A stretch of DNA of 64,000 nt, taken from NCBI RefSeq assembly GCF_000210295.1, contig NC_026736.1, positions 1,266,022 through 1,330,021 on the forward strand, given 5' to 3'. Shown piece after piece: positions 9,831 to 19,504 of this stretch (positions within the stretch are counted from its first letter, which is position 1; each line of letters starts with the position of its first letter). Below the pieces are notes generated by a model. That model was not told the DNA's origin. It did not search any database and worked only from the letters and a program-made list of their open reading frames with translations. Position numbers and translations under genes: made by a program. The stretch is from Trypanosoma brucei gambiense DAL972 (lineage: Eukaryota; Euglenozoa; Kinetoplastea; Trypanosomatida; Trypanosomatidae).

Positions 9831-10577
9831 GCCCAGGAGCGGAGTGAAAATCTTATTACCATGGTCGTGAACGAAGTGGGCTGTGGCTTCACCTGACATC
9901 GCTTCTGGGTGGTGCATCCCATATTGGTTGAATGCAACTCTTTCTCTTTCTCTCTCTTTCTTGTGCATTTCCCCCCCCCCCCTCTGTGGTGTGTGTGTAC
10001 TGAGCATTAGTGGGTTGACCACTCACATACCACCGACGGCTGTTGGGCGTTAACGCACTTTTGTTAGTCATTTTGACCGGCTTCACTTTCATCTCAGTAT
10101 GTCAGTGCGTGCCATAGGAGGCCAGAGTATGCTTTTTTTTGTTTCGGATTTCACAACAAGAAGCTGGTGTGTATTTGAAAATGTGACGGTGACCACATAC
10201 TGGATCATGCGCTATAAACACACGTACATTTTTTTATGTGTATTGGTGCTATTTTTTTCCGATTGTTTCAAGCTTATCGACATTTAAATTAGTGTTTGAC
10301 ATCGTCTTTCAACCCCCTACGATTTCGCGCGAACCCCCTTTCCCTCTGGTTGCAGTCGGAATGCTTCGTTTGGGCCAACGCGGATGCCGGCCAATGGTCT
10401 GCGCCCCGCAAGAGGGGGAAAAAAATGATACTGTGCATCCCCTGTTTTTTGATATCGTCATGTCTCTATCTTTATCTTTCCCTGTTGTTTATTTCTTTAT
10501 TGTTACTTACTATGTGATGACCATCGTTATGGGGAAGGAAGTGTAATGGTGGAGCCGTAGGAACTGTTTGCAGAGAA
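9831..10577. other. Intergenic region with C12 run and a short spliced-looking ORF
   Basis: Contains a run of twelve C at 9971-9982 and T/C-rich tracts at 9930-9970 and 10440-10510. A strong acceptor-like CATCTCAG at 10090-10097 lies one base before an ATG that opens a 62-codon frame (10099-10287). That frame is described in the findings, not called as a gene. The acceptor of the next gene is ambiguous: AG at 10559-10560 or 10572-10573. Confidence 0.5.
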
Positions 10578-12278
10578 ATGTTCATTTATGTCCGCTGCTT
10601 ACTCCGCATGGCCACATCAGGTGAACTAAAGTCACACTTATCGCGTCTTCGGGCTGCAGGTCGAGCTGGGGAGAGCCAAATTCGCCAGCGACGCGCTTTG
10701 CTTCGGGGGACGAGGCAACGGCGACATCAGCAGGTCAAAGATGCCGGTTTGTCTTCTCGTCGTTCCACCTCCTCCACTGGGGCGGATTGTTCCAGTAAAC
10801 TCCGTGACATGCTTCCGCGGAATGACTTGCTGGAGAGCGCCATTGCCTTGACCATAAGTGAAAACCGTGATGCGCGTACCGAGCTTGAATTCATGCGTCA
10901 TTTTATGGTTGGTTCGCTCTTGTCGCTTGCGTCACCCGTTGGTATTTGGGATCCGTACGACGTACAACCACAGGTGTTTGCGTTAGATAAGTACATTGCA
11001 CTTCCTGTGTTTACATCGGTCGACTACCTGCGCCTGTTCTGCAGGCGCTTTCGATTTACTGTACGCGACCCCAGCGGAGTGCTGTGGGCTGATGGTCCCG
11101 CCGAAGCGGCAGAGGAGGAGCAGAACGGTGGGGCCGCCTGCACTTTGCCTCTTCCCGATGTCATGGCGAGCGAATGGTGGGCTCGGCACGTTCGGCGCCA
11201 GTCGTCAAATACGCTGTCTGGTGCAACCGAGATGTGTGCGACTCGGAGAGGGCCGTTATTGGCAGCGGCAGGTGTTCCTGTTGCCGAGGAGATTACGGCT
11301 GTTAACGAGCACAACCATCGTACTTGTTGTATGGGAGCTGATGAACTTTTTAACTATTTGGAGTCCCAACCGGTGGAGACGGACGGGAAGGCACAAAATA
11401 TGGGAAAGCGGCGCAAGAAAGGGAAAAAAGTATGTAGGGTGGGTATGCGCGGAAGAAAGGGAACGTTGGAGAGAAGGGATGTTCCAGGGGGCGAAGAAGC
11501 CAGAGGAAACCGTTGCCGTGAGAACGAGGAGACGATTGCAGCGTTTTGGGCGAAGGTGCGCAGCACGGCCCCCTTTCAGATCAAGCAGGCAACACCACTT
11601 CCTACATTTGGTCCTTTGCTCCACTCCTTCTTTGTTGGCTACTTTGCTGACACGGAAACTCTATTGCATAATGCCTCTATTGTTCCTGAGAAGGTGGACA
11701 TTGTCCTTAACCCAGCGTCTCCCATTGAGTTTGTACTTGCGCGGGAGGCAACGGACCGTGTACTGCAGAAGGATCAGCTTCTGCTGCTGGCTTATCGCCG
11801 GGTGGAACGGGAACTCTGCGGAGAGTTCCACCGTTTTTTCTGCCTTTTCGCACCAGAAGTGTTGTGGGCCCGGAGTGCCTGCGTCCCGTCCCCCGTTCCC
11901 GGGACTGATAAGGAGGTGGGGTATGAGGTGGTCATTTTAGTTCAAAGCGAGGACCCTGAATTTACGCTTTCATCGCTCCGCGCTGCGAAGGCGCGTTGTC
12001 TACTTATGGGCCATGCCGACTTGCATATATTGCCCTGGGCTGCCGCTGCCCCACACGTTCAGGAGGCCTCCGTGGTATTTTACGAGCGCGCCGCATGCTC
12101 GAAGGGCGCCGGCTCCAGTAACCGCGGAGAGCTTGGAGTCTTTGAGCAACGGGGCCCTGTACAAACAATCAACGTGGCTCGACCAGCCGACAACTTCTTC
12201 CATGACCCAAGTGCCGCTTACACGGAAAGTCATGCCGTATTCACAGAGGAGTTGAAGGTGAGACGACGTATGCTCTAG
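10578..12278 (+). CDS. Hypothetical protein, possible SseB-like domains
   Basis: 566 residues from ATG 10578. A second in-frame ATG at 10608 (MATSGELKSHLSRLR) is an equally good start and would be favoured if splicing uses the AG at 10573. The first 65 residues are Arg/Ser/Gln-rich, compatible with a mitochondrial presequence but also with plain disorder. Residues about 85-180 contain LESAIALTISENRD and FALDKYIALPVFTSVDYLRLF. The stretch LPVFTSVDYLRLF resembles the start of SseB-type domains, and residues about 350-510 (KVDIVLNPASPIEFVLAREA, then a beta-rich part) could be the SseB C-terminal half. Between them lies a Lys/Arg-rich insertion. I rate the SseB relation as a guess from pattern; the protein is otherwise unrecognised. 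Confidence 0.8.
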   Translation: MFIYVRCLLRMATSGELKSHLSRLRAAGRAGESQIRQRRALLRGTRQRRHQQVKDAGLSSRRSTSSTGADCSSKLRDMLPRNDLLESAIALTISENRDARTELEFMRHFMVGSLLSLASPVGIWDPYDVQPQVFALDKYIALPVFTSVDYLRLFCRRFRFTVRDPSGVLWADGPAEAAEEEQNGGAACTLPLPDVMASEWWARHVRRQSSNTLSGATEMCATRRGPLLAAAGVPVAEEITAVNEHNHRTCCMGADELFNYLESQPVETDGKAQNMGKRRKKGKKVCRVGMRGRKGTLERRDVPGGEEARGNRCRENEETIAAFWAKVRSTAPFQIKQATPLPTFGPLLHSFFVGYFADTETLLHNASIVPEKVDIVLNPASPIEFVLAREATDRVLQKDQLLLLAYRRVERELCGEFHRFFCLFAPEVLWARSACVPSPVPGTDKEVGYEVVILVQSEDPEFTLSSLRAAKARCLLMGHADLHILPWAAAAPHVQEASVVFYERAACSKGAGSSNRGELGVFEQRGPVQTINVARPADNFFHDPSAAYTESHAVFTEELKVRRRML

Positions 12279-12847
12279 CAAGAGGGTAATGTTTTGTTCC
12301 AAAGCATTGGGGTGGCGGTCGTTTACTTGCGGTCTTATATGAGAGATGCGACATCTGGAAATGCGTTTGGATGTTTCTGCACTTTCCTCTTCAATCACAG
12401 AATTAATTTTTACGTGTTCTATCTAAGAGGTGGAAGGGGGGTTTGGTGAGTTGCTATTTATTGTGTTATTGCAACTGCCTGTTCATGGAATGCTTCTTTT
12501 TCCTTTTTTGATGTATTCGCTTTCTGCTTGCGTTCATAAGTGTTTTTGGGTAGTTGGTGCCGTTATTGTTTATTTAGAGGAAGGCGCGTGAAGTTACACA
12601 TAATTGTACCCGTTAGTGAAGCCTTTTTTTTCTTTTGCACAATTGGAGAAACCAAGAGGGAACGTTGGTAGTGATAGAAGGGAGTCGAAAAGAAGGGGAC
12701 GAATAACTGTGAAATAGGAGAGTGCAGGCTCGTGTTGTGTCAACTACTCGCCGTTAATTAAGCTATAGGGGTCTTGCTGTGGTTACAAGCAATTATATAT
12801 TGCATTGCATTGGTCTACTTTCACTACAGATCGCAGAGGCGAGACAA
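12279..12847. other. Intergenic region
   Basis: No gene seen. T-rich runs at 12498-12510 and 12627-12636 are followed by a purine-rich stretch to 12725. The acceptor for the next gene is AG at 12828-12829 after TCTACTTTCACTACAG. Confidence 0.6.
12811..12829 (+). promoter_or_regulatory. Predicted trans-splice acceptor that decides the start
   Basis: TCTACTTTCACTACAG ends at 12829. An upstream in-frame GTG at 12779 would lie before this site, so the ATG at 12848 is chosen as start, with a 5' UTR of 18 bases. Confidence 0.6.
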
Positions 12848-13429
12848 ATGGCGGATAATGAAGAAGTGCCCCCTTCCGGTCCCCGGATGACTCGTGAGGA
12901 GACGGATGAACTCGTGCGGCGTCTGTACGACCAACAGATGGAACGCGCCGCCAGGCGTGAGGAGGAACGGCAGCGCCAACTCGCCAGGCCATTCTGCTCC
13001 AGTCGCCGGATAAAGAAGGATGAGGAGGAAAACCTTGTGCGCCGCATTTATGACGTGCAACGGGAGCGCTTTCAGCAGAGCAAGGAGGAGCGCGAACGAC
13101 GATTGACACTCGAACTTCAAAGTAAGGACAAGAAGCTCCCCGAGTCGGAGATACAGGATCAGGTGGATCGCATCTACAATCAGGAGGTTGCTAAGAGTAA
13201 GGCACGCCGTGAGGAGCTACAAAAGCGGTACCTACCAGAGGTGCCTCCAAAGACAATAGGCAAGAAGCAGCTAAAGGAGAGCGTTGAACGACTCTTTCGT
13301 GTTGACTACGTGAAACGGGATGAGGAACTCTTTAAGAAGCACGTGTACCCATACGACCCACCAACGACGAAGATTTCCCGGACGGATGTGGAGGCGATGG
13401 CGAACCGTCTGTCGAGGAGGGGGTCATAA
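12848..13429 (+). CDS. Small protein of about five degenerate 36-residue repeats
   Basis: 193 residues from ATG 12848. Nearly the whole chain is made of a repeated unit. Each begins with a short polar stretch (MTREETDE, IKKDEEEN, LPESEIQD, IGKKQLKE, ISRTDVEA), followed by a helix of the type LVRRLYDQQMERAARREEER, and most end in a Pro- or Leu-rich turn. The fifth unit is cut short by the stop (ANRLSRR). The charge pattern (RxxYxxxxxR/K...EE) suggests long single helices that may bind a filament or another helix. I know no named domain with this exact pattern. The frame has no signal peptide, membrane segment or catalytic motif. Codon use and the clean repeat structure make it a real gene. Confidence 0.85.
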   Translation: MADNEEVPPSGPRMTREETDELVRRLYDQQMERAARREEERQRQLARPFCSSRRIKKDEEENLVRRIYDVQRERFQQSKEERERRLTLELQSKDKKLPESEIQDQVDRIYNQEVAKSKARREELQKRYLPEVPPKTIGKKQLKESVERLFRVDYVKRDEELFKKHVYPYDPPTTKISRTDVEAMANRLSRRGS

Positions 13430-14665
13430 TGAACGGAGGAACAAAACATCCCATCCCTTTCTTCCGGTCCGAGACATTTTAACAGCGGGGTTCCAAGGAG
13501 GGGGGAATGCTAGAGCAAACAACACAGCCGTTAACCAATAACAAATGTTGCGAATGTTTTTGTACCATATGAGGTGCAATCCCCAGTTTGGATGCGACAC
13601 CATTATTTAAATTCTCCTTTTTTTTGTTTTGTATCTTTCCCCACTTTTCCCTTCCTTCTCTTGTTTGTCGGCTTGCCGCTCGAGTCTACGTGTGGTGACG
13701 GACGGGTATACGTTGAGAAAACATATTTTTCAGGAGAGGAGGAGGGGAGAAGGGGGCTTGCGTGTTCTTTCTTTCTGAGTGTGTGTGGAATATGCTCGCG
13801 TATAAAGAAGGCTTATGAGAGAAGAATTACGTGTGAATCTAGAGAGTAGAGTTGTAACAATGGGCAAGTGAGTGCATGGCAAAGTACATTCCGACACCTT
13901 AAGGACTCAGAAGGTCAGTGTTGGCAAAGTTTTATTTGAGTTTTGTCCATTTTCATCTCAAACCCATCACATTCTCCCCCTTTTTACTTTTATTGTTTCA
14001 CCAACATGAAAAACAATATATATATATATATAAATGTTACACGATGTATATGGCACTAGGTGGGGTCTTGGTTTTGTCCCTTTGTTTGTTTGTTTGTTTG
14101 TTTGTATGTGTGTGTGTTGTTGTTGTGCGGTTGGACTGTTTGATGTGGGACGTCGTCGCCATAGAGGTTTTCCCTCCGAAACTTTTTTTGTCTTGAATGT
14201 GTTTCATGTAGTCCACCTGTCTGTTGTTCCCGATCTGCACGAGCACGGTTGTGGGTACGGATTGTGTAGGGTGTGCCAAGGGGAATTGAAAAAAGAAAAG
14301 GATAATAAAATTTTATGTGGTGTGTATTTATGCGCTTTGCGTCGCATGCACGCAGACTTAGTGCCAGCATAACCGTTCTTCTGTTTTTGTTTTCCCCTCT
14401 GTTTCTGATTTCATACACATTTTTTTTTGTGCGGCACATGCAGTGTGGGTGTCGCGAGTAGAAAACCGAAAACGTGAAGTTACTCCTGCACGGCTGTACA
14501 CGAAGTGTGTGATAGAAAGATAATTAGGGATACGTGGGTGACGCCTTTTTGTTTAGGTGCCCCAGTAGAAGCACATAAGGCGCTGCACGACGCATTTGGG
14601 GTGTTTAGCAGAGCATTTGTTACAGTGGCGTCTTTGGAAGTGACAGAACACTCGAGTGCTCATCT
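13430..14665. other. Intergenic region, 1.2 kb
   Basis: No gene supported. A short (TA)n lies at 14015-14032 and a (GTTT)n run at 14085-14104. Two possible acceptors precede the next gene: AG at 14442-14443 after a T-run, and AG at 14555-14556 after CTTTTTGTTTAG. No ATG lies between 14443 and the start at 14666, so the first-ATG rule supports that start. Confidence 0.55.
14085..14104. repeat. (GTTT)n microsatellite
   Basis: About five GTTT units followed by a short (GT)n/(GTT)n tail. Confidence 0.85.
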
Positions 14666-17600
14666 ATGGGAATACAAGGTGATTTGGCTCTTGCGGTCGA
14701 GGGAGCGCGTAATGGTGCCGCTTCTTTTGACGACAGCCTTCGGGCAACTACGGATGAGCGTGGCTCATGTAGTATTGAAGCAGATAGGCTGCTATTTGTA
14801 AATACAGCACTCCGTGCTATTCCTGGTCGGACGCTCTGCACCTTCTTCGCCCCTATCATGGGTGTCAAGCGCAATCTCCTCAATCGGAGACGACTCACGG
14901 AGCAACACATGTTATCTGACCCAGTGAAAGCGGAGAGGTTGTACAAGGACGCTATTCGTATTCTTACTAAGACTCTTGTAGACGCATCGGCAGAGGTATT
15001 TGACTCGGCGGCGCCGATCGACGAGAAGGAGCTGGCTGCCGCCTTGAGGGGAAAATTGGTCCCGCAGTGTTACGAACCAGGAGCAGTTCTCGCGTATCCC
15101 GGGGAATTCCCCGAGGTTATGTTTGTGCATGTTGTGTTGAGTGGAAGCGTGCAGGTTGTGCACTATCAGCTGCAGAGCCGGAGAATGGGCTTCTCTGAGG
15201 GTAGTAGAAGGCAATATTTTGTGTCTAATGAAGTACTGAGGTTGAGTGGGGCCCTGGGACTTCAACCGGAACTTTTCAAATTGATCAACGCGGCACCGGA
15301 GCCGCTCAGTGACGGTGCGAGTGATATGGCTTCTCTTTCCAACGTTTCGACCACTGCTACCCGCACAATGCGGCGCGTCTCGCGTATGATGGGACAACCC
15401 ACACTCCAAGCAATTCGAACGGAGTTGAACCGGGCCCCATATGTTCTTAGTGCACAGGAAGCACTTGGATTTGAGCCTTTTCGGCTCACCACAGTTACCG
15501 CTGAGGCAACGGGTCCGTCTGGAAGGGGGGGTGAGTCGTCCCCGGATTCACGCATAATTCAGACAATGAGGATCCGTGCGAGGGACCTCCACAAAGCTCT
15601 TGTCCAGATGGCACTTTCTCATGCGGGAAAGCAGCGAACTGCCACATCACCAACGGCATCGAGTCGGCACACCTCTGCATTGATGGAATGCATTTCTGTG
15701 GCTCGAGTGAAATGTATATGCCGTCATTACCCACTTAACGAGATTCTCATGCGTCAGAGCTGGTTGTTGCAGGACACTCCAGCCTACACAATAAGGGCTC
15801 TGGTGACGCAGCTAGCCCCTCGTTCGTACTTTCCAGGGGAGATCATTCTTTGTCCCCACTCAACAAACAGACACCTGAGCTTCTTGCGGCGCGGCATAAT
15901 GACTATTGAAGAGGTGCCGCCACCGGACCCTTCTAGGCCTAATGCATGCCAATGCGGTTCTCTTTCTGGAGGGAATGTTCTGCAGGAGGTTCCTCAGGGT
16001 GCGTCGTTTGGCGAGTTGTCGGTGCTGTTCGGCGAACCTAGACAGTTTGTGCTTCGTGCAAAGACACCGTGTGATGTTTGGTCCCTCTCACGACAGAGCT
16101 TTGCGGCAACTATCAGGCGTGATGATGCCCTCCGGGCAAGTCTGCTTTCGAAAGCCGCTGCCCTCCGTATGCGGTGGTTGGGAGAACAGCGGTACACGAC
16201 GGTACTGGCGGACAAACTACGCGAATGTTGCGAACTCTTCCGCCACGCATCCGATAGTTTTATCCGTCTCATACAAGAGCGAGTGGAGCCTGTTGTGTAT
16301 CCACCGGGGAGATTGCTAACGTCAACCTCTGCGCGCTGCATGGAGATGCTGATCATTACTCATGGTAAGGTTTCATCAATTGTTGATGGTGTGGCAGAAT
16401 ATGGCCCGGGGAGTGTCATTGGGGAACCAACTATAATCCTGCACCGCTGGCCCCTTGGACTCGTCTCGAAGTCCATGGTGGAAGGATGGAAACTTACCCG
16501 ACATCAGTTGCGGGATGCACTTGAGCGTGTGGAGGTGCTGCGTCAGCACTCTGGGGAGGTTGCAGGTCACGTCCAACAGCTCATGCAGAGTATATTTGCT
16601 CCCCCCGTCCCTCCATGCGGCGTGGATGCCGTTGGGCGGTCGCGGATGCCCTTGGTGGGACCACCTCCTTATGGGAACACATATTTCGAATACGCGGAAT
16701 GGCTCGCAGAGGGTCAACTGAAGGCTCTTTGCTTTAAGCATCGCGAATACGTAAACTGGAAGGACATTTCTTACTCTACACTGTCTGGACAAGGTAAGAA
16801 GAAGCGGGGCAAAGTTTTTAAACTTTCAGAGACGTTTGACGTTCCTACGGTTGGTGATCACCGTAGCTCGCTTCCGGCATTAAAGCCCGTGACTAAACCA
16901 CATGCACCGAAGCATAAGAGGAAGGAGCAGCCACGCAAAATTCGCTTTGCTTCCGCAGGGAGCACTTTTCCGTTTCACATTAATCCTGTTATTGGAAGGC
17001 AGCTTGTTGCACACCCGAATTCTGCAAAGCAACCTGTAGCCGTCCCCTTCGAAGCCGATCCATTCTTGGCGAAGCAGCGAGCCCTGACATCCGCCTTTGT
17101 GGAGAAAACTTTTAATGGTCCTCTGCCTCAGCTGCAGCAGATGACAAATCTTCTAGAGAATCGTGACAAGTTGATGAAGGTGGAAGCGAAGCAGCACAAG
17201 CTGAATGACTCTAAGCAGGAGCGTATGAATGTAATTGACTTAACTGAGTCAGGTGGACTCGCGCCCGTTCACATCTTTCTGCACGGGAGCAATCCCCGCG
17301 TGCACATTACAGTGGAAGAAGCGGTGGCCGTGGGGTACGTACTACAGTTCCCGGACACCAAACGCATTCAATCGTGCGTCTCAAACATCGATTCGGACGT
17401 GACGCTTGGATTGCCGCAGCACCGGCAACGCCGGAGAGATATGGCGTTTATTCCAAATGATCGACATCCTCGTTACTGTTTTCTCTTTGCCGCCTCTCAG
17501 CTCGGAGAGAGGAGTGCGGAAGAAGTTCTGCTTTACGAGGCCGCTGTACAGGAGGCGGAGAGCAAAGAACGAGCGCAGCATCTCACTGCACTTTTGGTGG

Positions 17601-18907
17601 CGCAGCTGCCAGAGAAGCACCGACCGTCAGCGGAGCAACATGCTGCAATTCCCGACGCAGAAAATACCGCAACGGGGGAGTGGAGGGGGGTTTCGATGCC
17701 TGTCACCTCTCTGAATCCTACCGTACCGGGAAATGCGGTCTCATCGCGCCGAAGGTCTTCCTCGCCTCAAGTGAAAGATGCAACTGGTGAAACATTCCTA
17801 CAGCATCTCCGCGACAGCCCCGAGCAGGCAATGAGTAAGATGCGCATGAAGTTTCAAGTTTCCGCTAATGCCGTTGAAGAAGTTGATGGAAGCAAAATTA
17901 TTGCCACTCGGGCGAGCGGTGATGTCACGCCCCTGGCCGTTAGTGGCGCTGAGGGTTCCGACCAAAAGTTTGACCTGCTCGACCGTCTGCGCAGTGCGAC
18001 AGCGCCAGTAGAGGGCACCAACGAGGGCGGTGCCGGCGAACTCCCTCCGCGAAGACCCAATGCGGATCCTGATGAGAAATCAGATAGTGGAACACACAGT
18101 GAAGGTGAACACACTATGGAGAAGTTCTTTAAGAAGGAAGAAACCCCAGTCTTTGTTGACGGTTATGGGGAGCTCAGTACGGTACAAAGCAAATCCACTG
18201 TCGAGGTTGCAGCTACTCAACCCACAGTTCCTCCAACCGCGCGCGGGGAACCGAGTGAGAATTGGTTCACGGATTCACCACCAATACCTGGCGCCAGCAA
18301 CACTACATGCGCATGGATGCCGCAGAACTTCACCATGCCTACTGTTAGTGAGGCAACGGCGACTATGCGTCTGATCCAAAGTGATGTGGACGGCCTCAAT
18401 GCCGTTGCGCAGGAGCAAAGGCGCGAGCGCTTGCAGCGGCGCAATATTCCCGGTGCTGGTGTCTTCGATCCTACCGCTTCTAATGTGACATCTCTTGAGT
18501 CACAGCGGTTGGTGGACGAGTGGGTTGCTGAATATCGTGGGCACTCACGTGACCCTATGTGTCCTGCCCAGATTCCACCACTACTGCTCGCAGAGGCTGG
18601 CACTGATTATCTTGCTGAAGAGTTCCGTCACACTCGGCGCCAACATGTGGTTGCTGTGAAGGAAGCGCAGGGTGTTGAAATATGGCGTGGTGAGGTGGAT
18701 GCACGTGCGCGTCGGGAAGGGAAGAATCGCCAGGATTCCAATTCCCCCGGCGGCGGCAAAAGTGTTTTGGCAGTTATAGGAGGTACTAAACTCGGGTTTC
18801 CCGCCAAGCCGCTACGCAATCCAACAGCAAATATGAGCGCGGAGGAGTACGAGCGGTGGGTCAGTGAGCGCGACGCACTGTTTGCTTCAGCTGATGGTCG
18901 CCAATAA
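14666..18907 (+). CDS. Large protein with three cyclic-nucleotide-binding-like domains
   Basis: 1413 residues. Three regions have the CNB beta-barrel pattern. Domain 1 is near residues 112-175 (YEPGAVLAYPGEFPE, then LSGSVQVVH). Domain 2 is near 375-480 (YFPGEIILCP, then FGELSVLFGEPRQFVLRA). Domain 3 is near 530-610 (VVYPPGRLLTSTS, then YGPGSVIGEP). Domain 2 keeps the key elements of a phosphate-binding cassette: F448-G449-E450 and P458-R459, where the Arg normally holds the cyclic phosphate. Domain 3 has GEP but no Arg at the expected distance, and domain 1 has no cassette that I can see, so only domain 2 is a candidate ligand binder. The rest, from about 660, is basic and disordered with short conserved-looking helices. 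There is no kinase or channel segment. The architecture recalls the CNB-only cAMP-response proteins of trypanosomes; the ligand is unknown. Confidence 0.85.
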   Translation: MGIQGDLALAVEGARNGAASFDDSLRATTDERGSCSIEADRLLFVNTALRAIPGRTLCTFFAPIMGVKRNLLNRRRLTEQHMLSDPVKAERLYKDAIRILTKTLVDASAEVFDSAAPIDEKELAAALRGKLVPQCYEPGAVLAYPGEFPEVMFVHVVLSGSVQVVHYQLQSRRMGFSEGSRRQYFVSNEVLRLSGALGLQPELFKLINAAPEPLSDGASDMASLSNVSTTATRTMRRVSRMMGQPTLQAIRTELNRAPYVLSAQEALGFEPFRLTTVTAEATGPSGRGGESSPDSRIIQTMRIRARDLHKALVQMALSHAGKQRTATSPTASSRHTSALMECISVARVKCICRHYPLNEILMRQSWLLQDTPAYTIRALVTQLAPRSYFPGEIILCPHSTNRHLSFLRRGIMTIEEVPPPDPSRPNACQCGSLSGGNVLQEVPQGASFGELSVLFGEPRQFVLRAKTPCDVWSLSRQSFAATIRRDDALRASLLSKAAALRMRWLGEQRYTTVLADKLRECCELFRHASDSFIRLIQERVEPVVYPPGRLLTSTSARCMEMLIITHGKVSSIVDGVAEYGPGSVIGEPTIILHRWPLGLVSKSMVEGWKLTRHQLRDALERVEVLRQHSGEVAGHVQQLMQSIFAPPVPPCGVDAVGRSRMPLVGPPPYGNTYFEYAEWLAEGQLKALCFKHREYVNWKDISYSTLSGQGKKKRGKVFKLSETFDVPTVGDHRSSLPALKPVTKPHAPKHKRKEQPRKIRFASAGSTFPFHINPVIGRQLVAHPNSAKQPVAVPFEADPFLAKQRALTSAFVEKTFNGPLPQLQQMTNLLENRDKLMKVEAKQHKLNDSKQERMNVIDLTESGGLAPVHIFLHGSNPRVHITVEEAVAVGYVLQFPDTKRIQSCVSNIDSDVTLGLPQHRQRRRDMAFIPNDRHPRYCFLFAASQLGERSAEEVLLYEAAVQEAESKERAQHLTALLVAQLPEKHRPSAEQHAAIPDAENTATGEWRGVSMPVTSLNPTVPGNAVSSRRRSSSPQVKDATGETFLQHLRDSPEQAMSKMRMKFQVSANAVEEVDGSKIIATRASGDVTPLAVSGAEGSDQKFDLLDRLRSATAPVEGTNEGGAGELPPRRPNADPDEKSDSGTHSEGEHTMEKFFKKEETPVFVDGYGELSTVQSKSTVEVAATQPTVPPTARGEPSENWFTDSPPIPGASNTTCAWMPQNFTMPTVSEATATMRLIQSDVDGLNAVAQEQRRERLQRRNIPGAGVFDPTASNVTSLESQRLVDEWVAEYRGHSRDPMCPAQIPPLLLAEAGTDYLAEEFRHTRRQHVVAVKEAQGVEIWRGEVDARARREGKNRQDSNSPGGGKSVLAVIGGTKLGFPAKPLRNPTANMSAEEYERWVSERDALFASADGRQ

Positions 18908-19504
18908 ACGTGCGGGGAGAGGGGCTTCGAGAACGGGGAAGTGTACGGCTAAATAAATATGTATCATCGGTTGGTTTTTCCCTTTTCTCCTTTTGTTCCC
19001 GTGAGTTTGTTTTTATTTTAGTTTTATGTTAGAAGGGTTCACGATCAGTGGGGTTTCCGTGTTTCATTTCTTCTTTTCTCCGCGAAGAGTTAGATTAGAA
19101 TTATCCCTTTATTTTTTTTTTCGACCGTCCCCTTTTTCTTGTTCCTCTGCTACGTGCTTTTCTATTTCATTGTAGGAACGACGTCTGGCGGTAAGCCGAG
19201 TATGTATATGTTTCTGTTGGGGAGGCGGGGTTCAACATGAAGCAAAGAGACCCGCACTTCGATGTACTGCCAATAACCGCAACAGCGCACACAACCAAAG
19301 CACGTATTCACTGCCCTATTTATTGACTAATGTTTGCTGACTTCCTTCCTTCTATTGTTCGCGGCATGCCTTCGTTTATCATTTTGAACAATCGAAAAGT
19401 TATTTTTACCGTTTTTCTTCCCTTCACTTTTTTGTTCGTTCATTCATCCAATCATTTGTGTTACTTACTAAGCTTGTGAAGGAGGGGTGCGCCGGGTTGG
19501 ACCC
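18908..19504. other. Intergenic region before KU70
   Basis: No gene seen. T-rich runs occur at 19111-19122 and 19405-19440. The acceptor is probably AG at 19471-19472 (TTACTTACTAAG), leaving a 5' UTR of about 32 bases. Confidence 0.6.
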
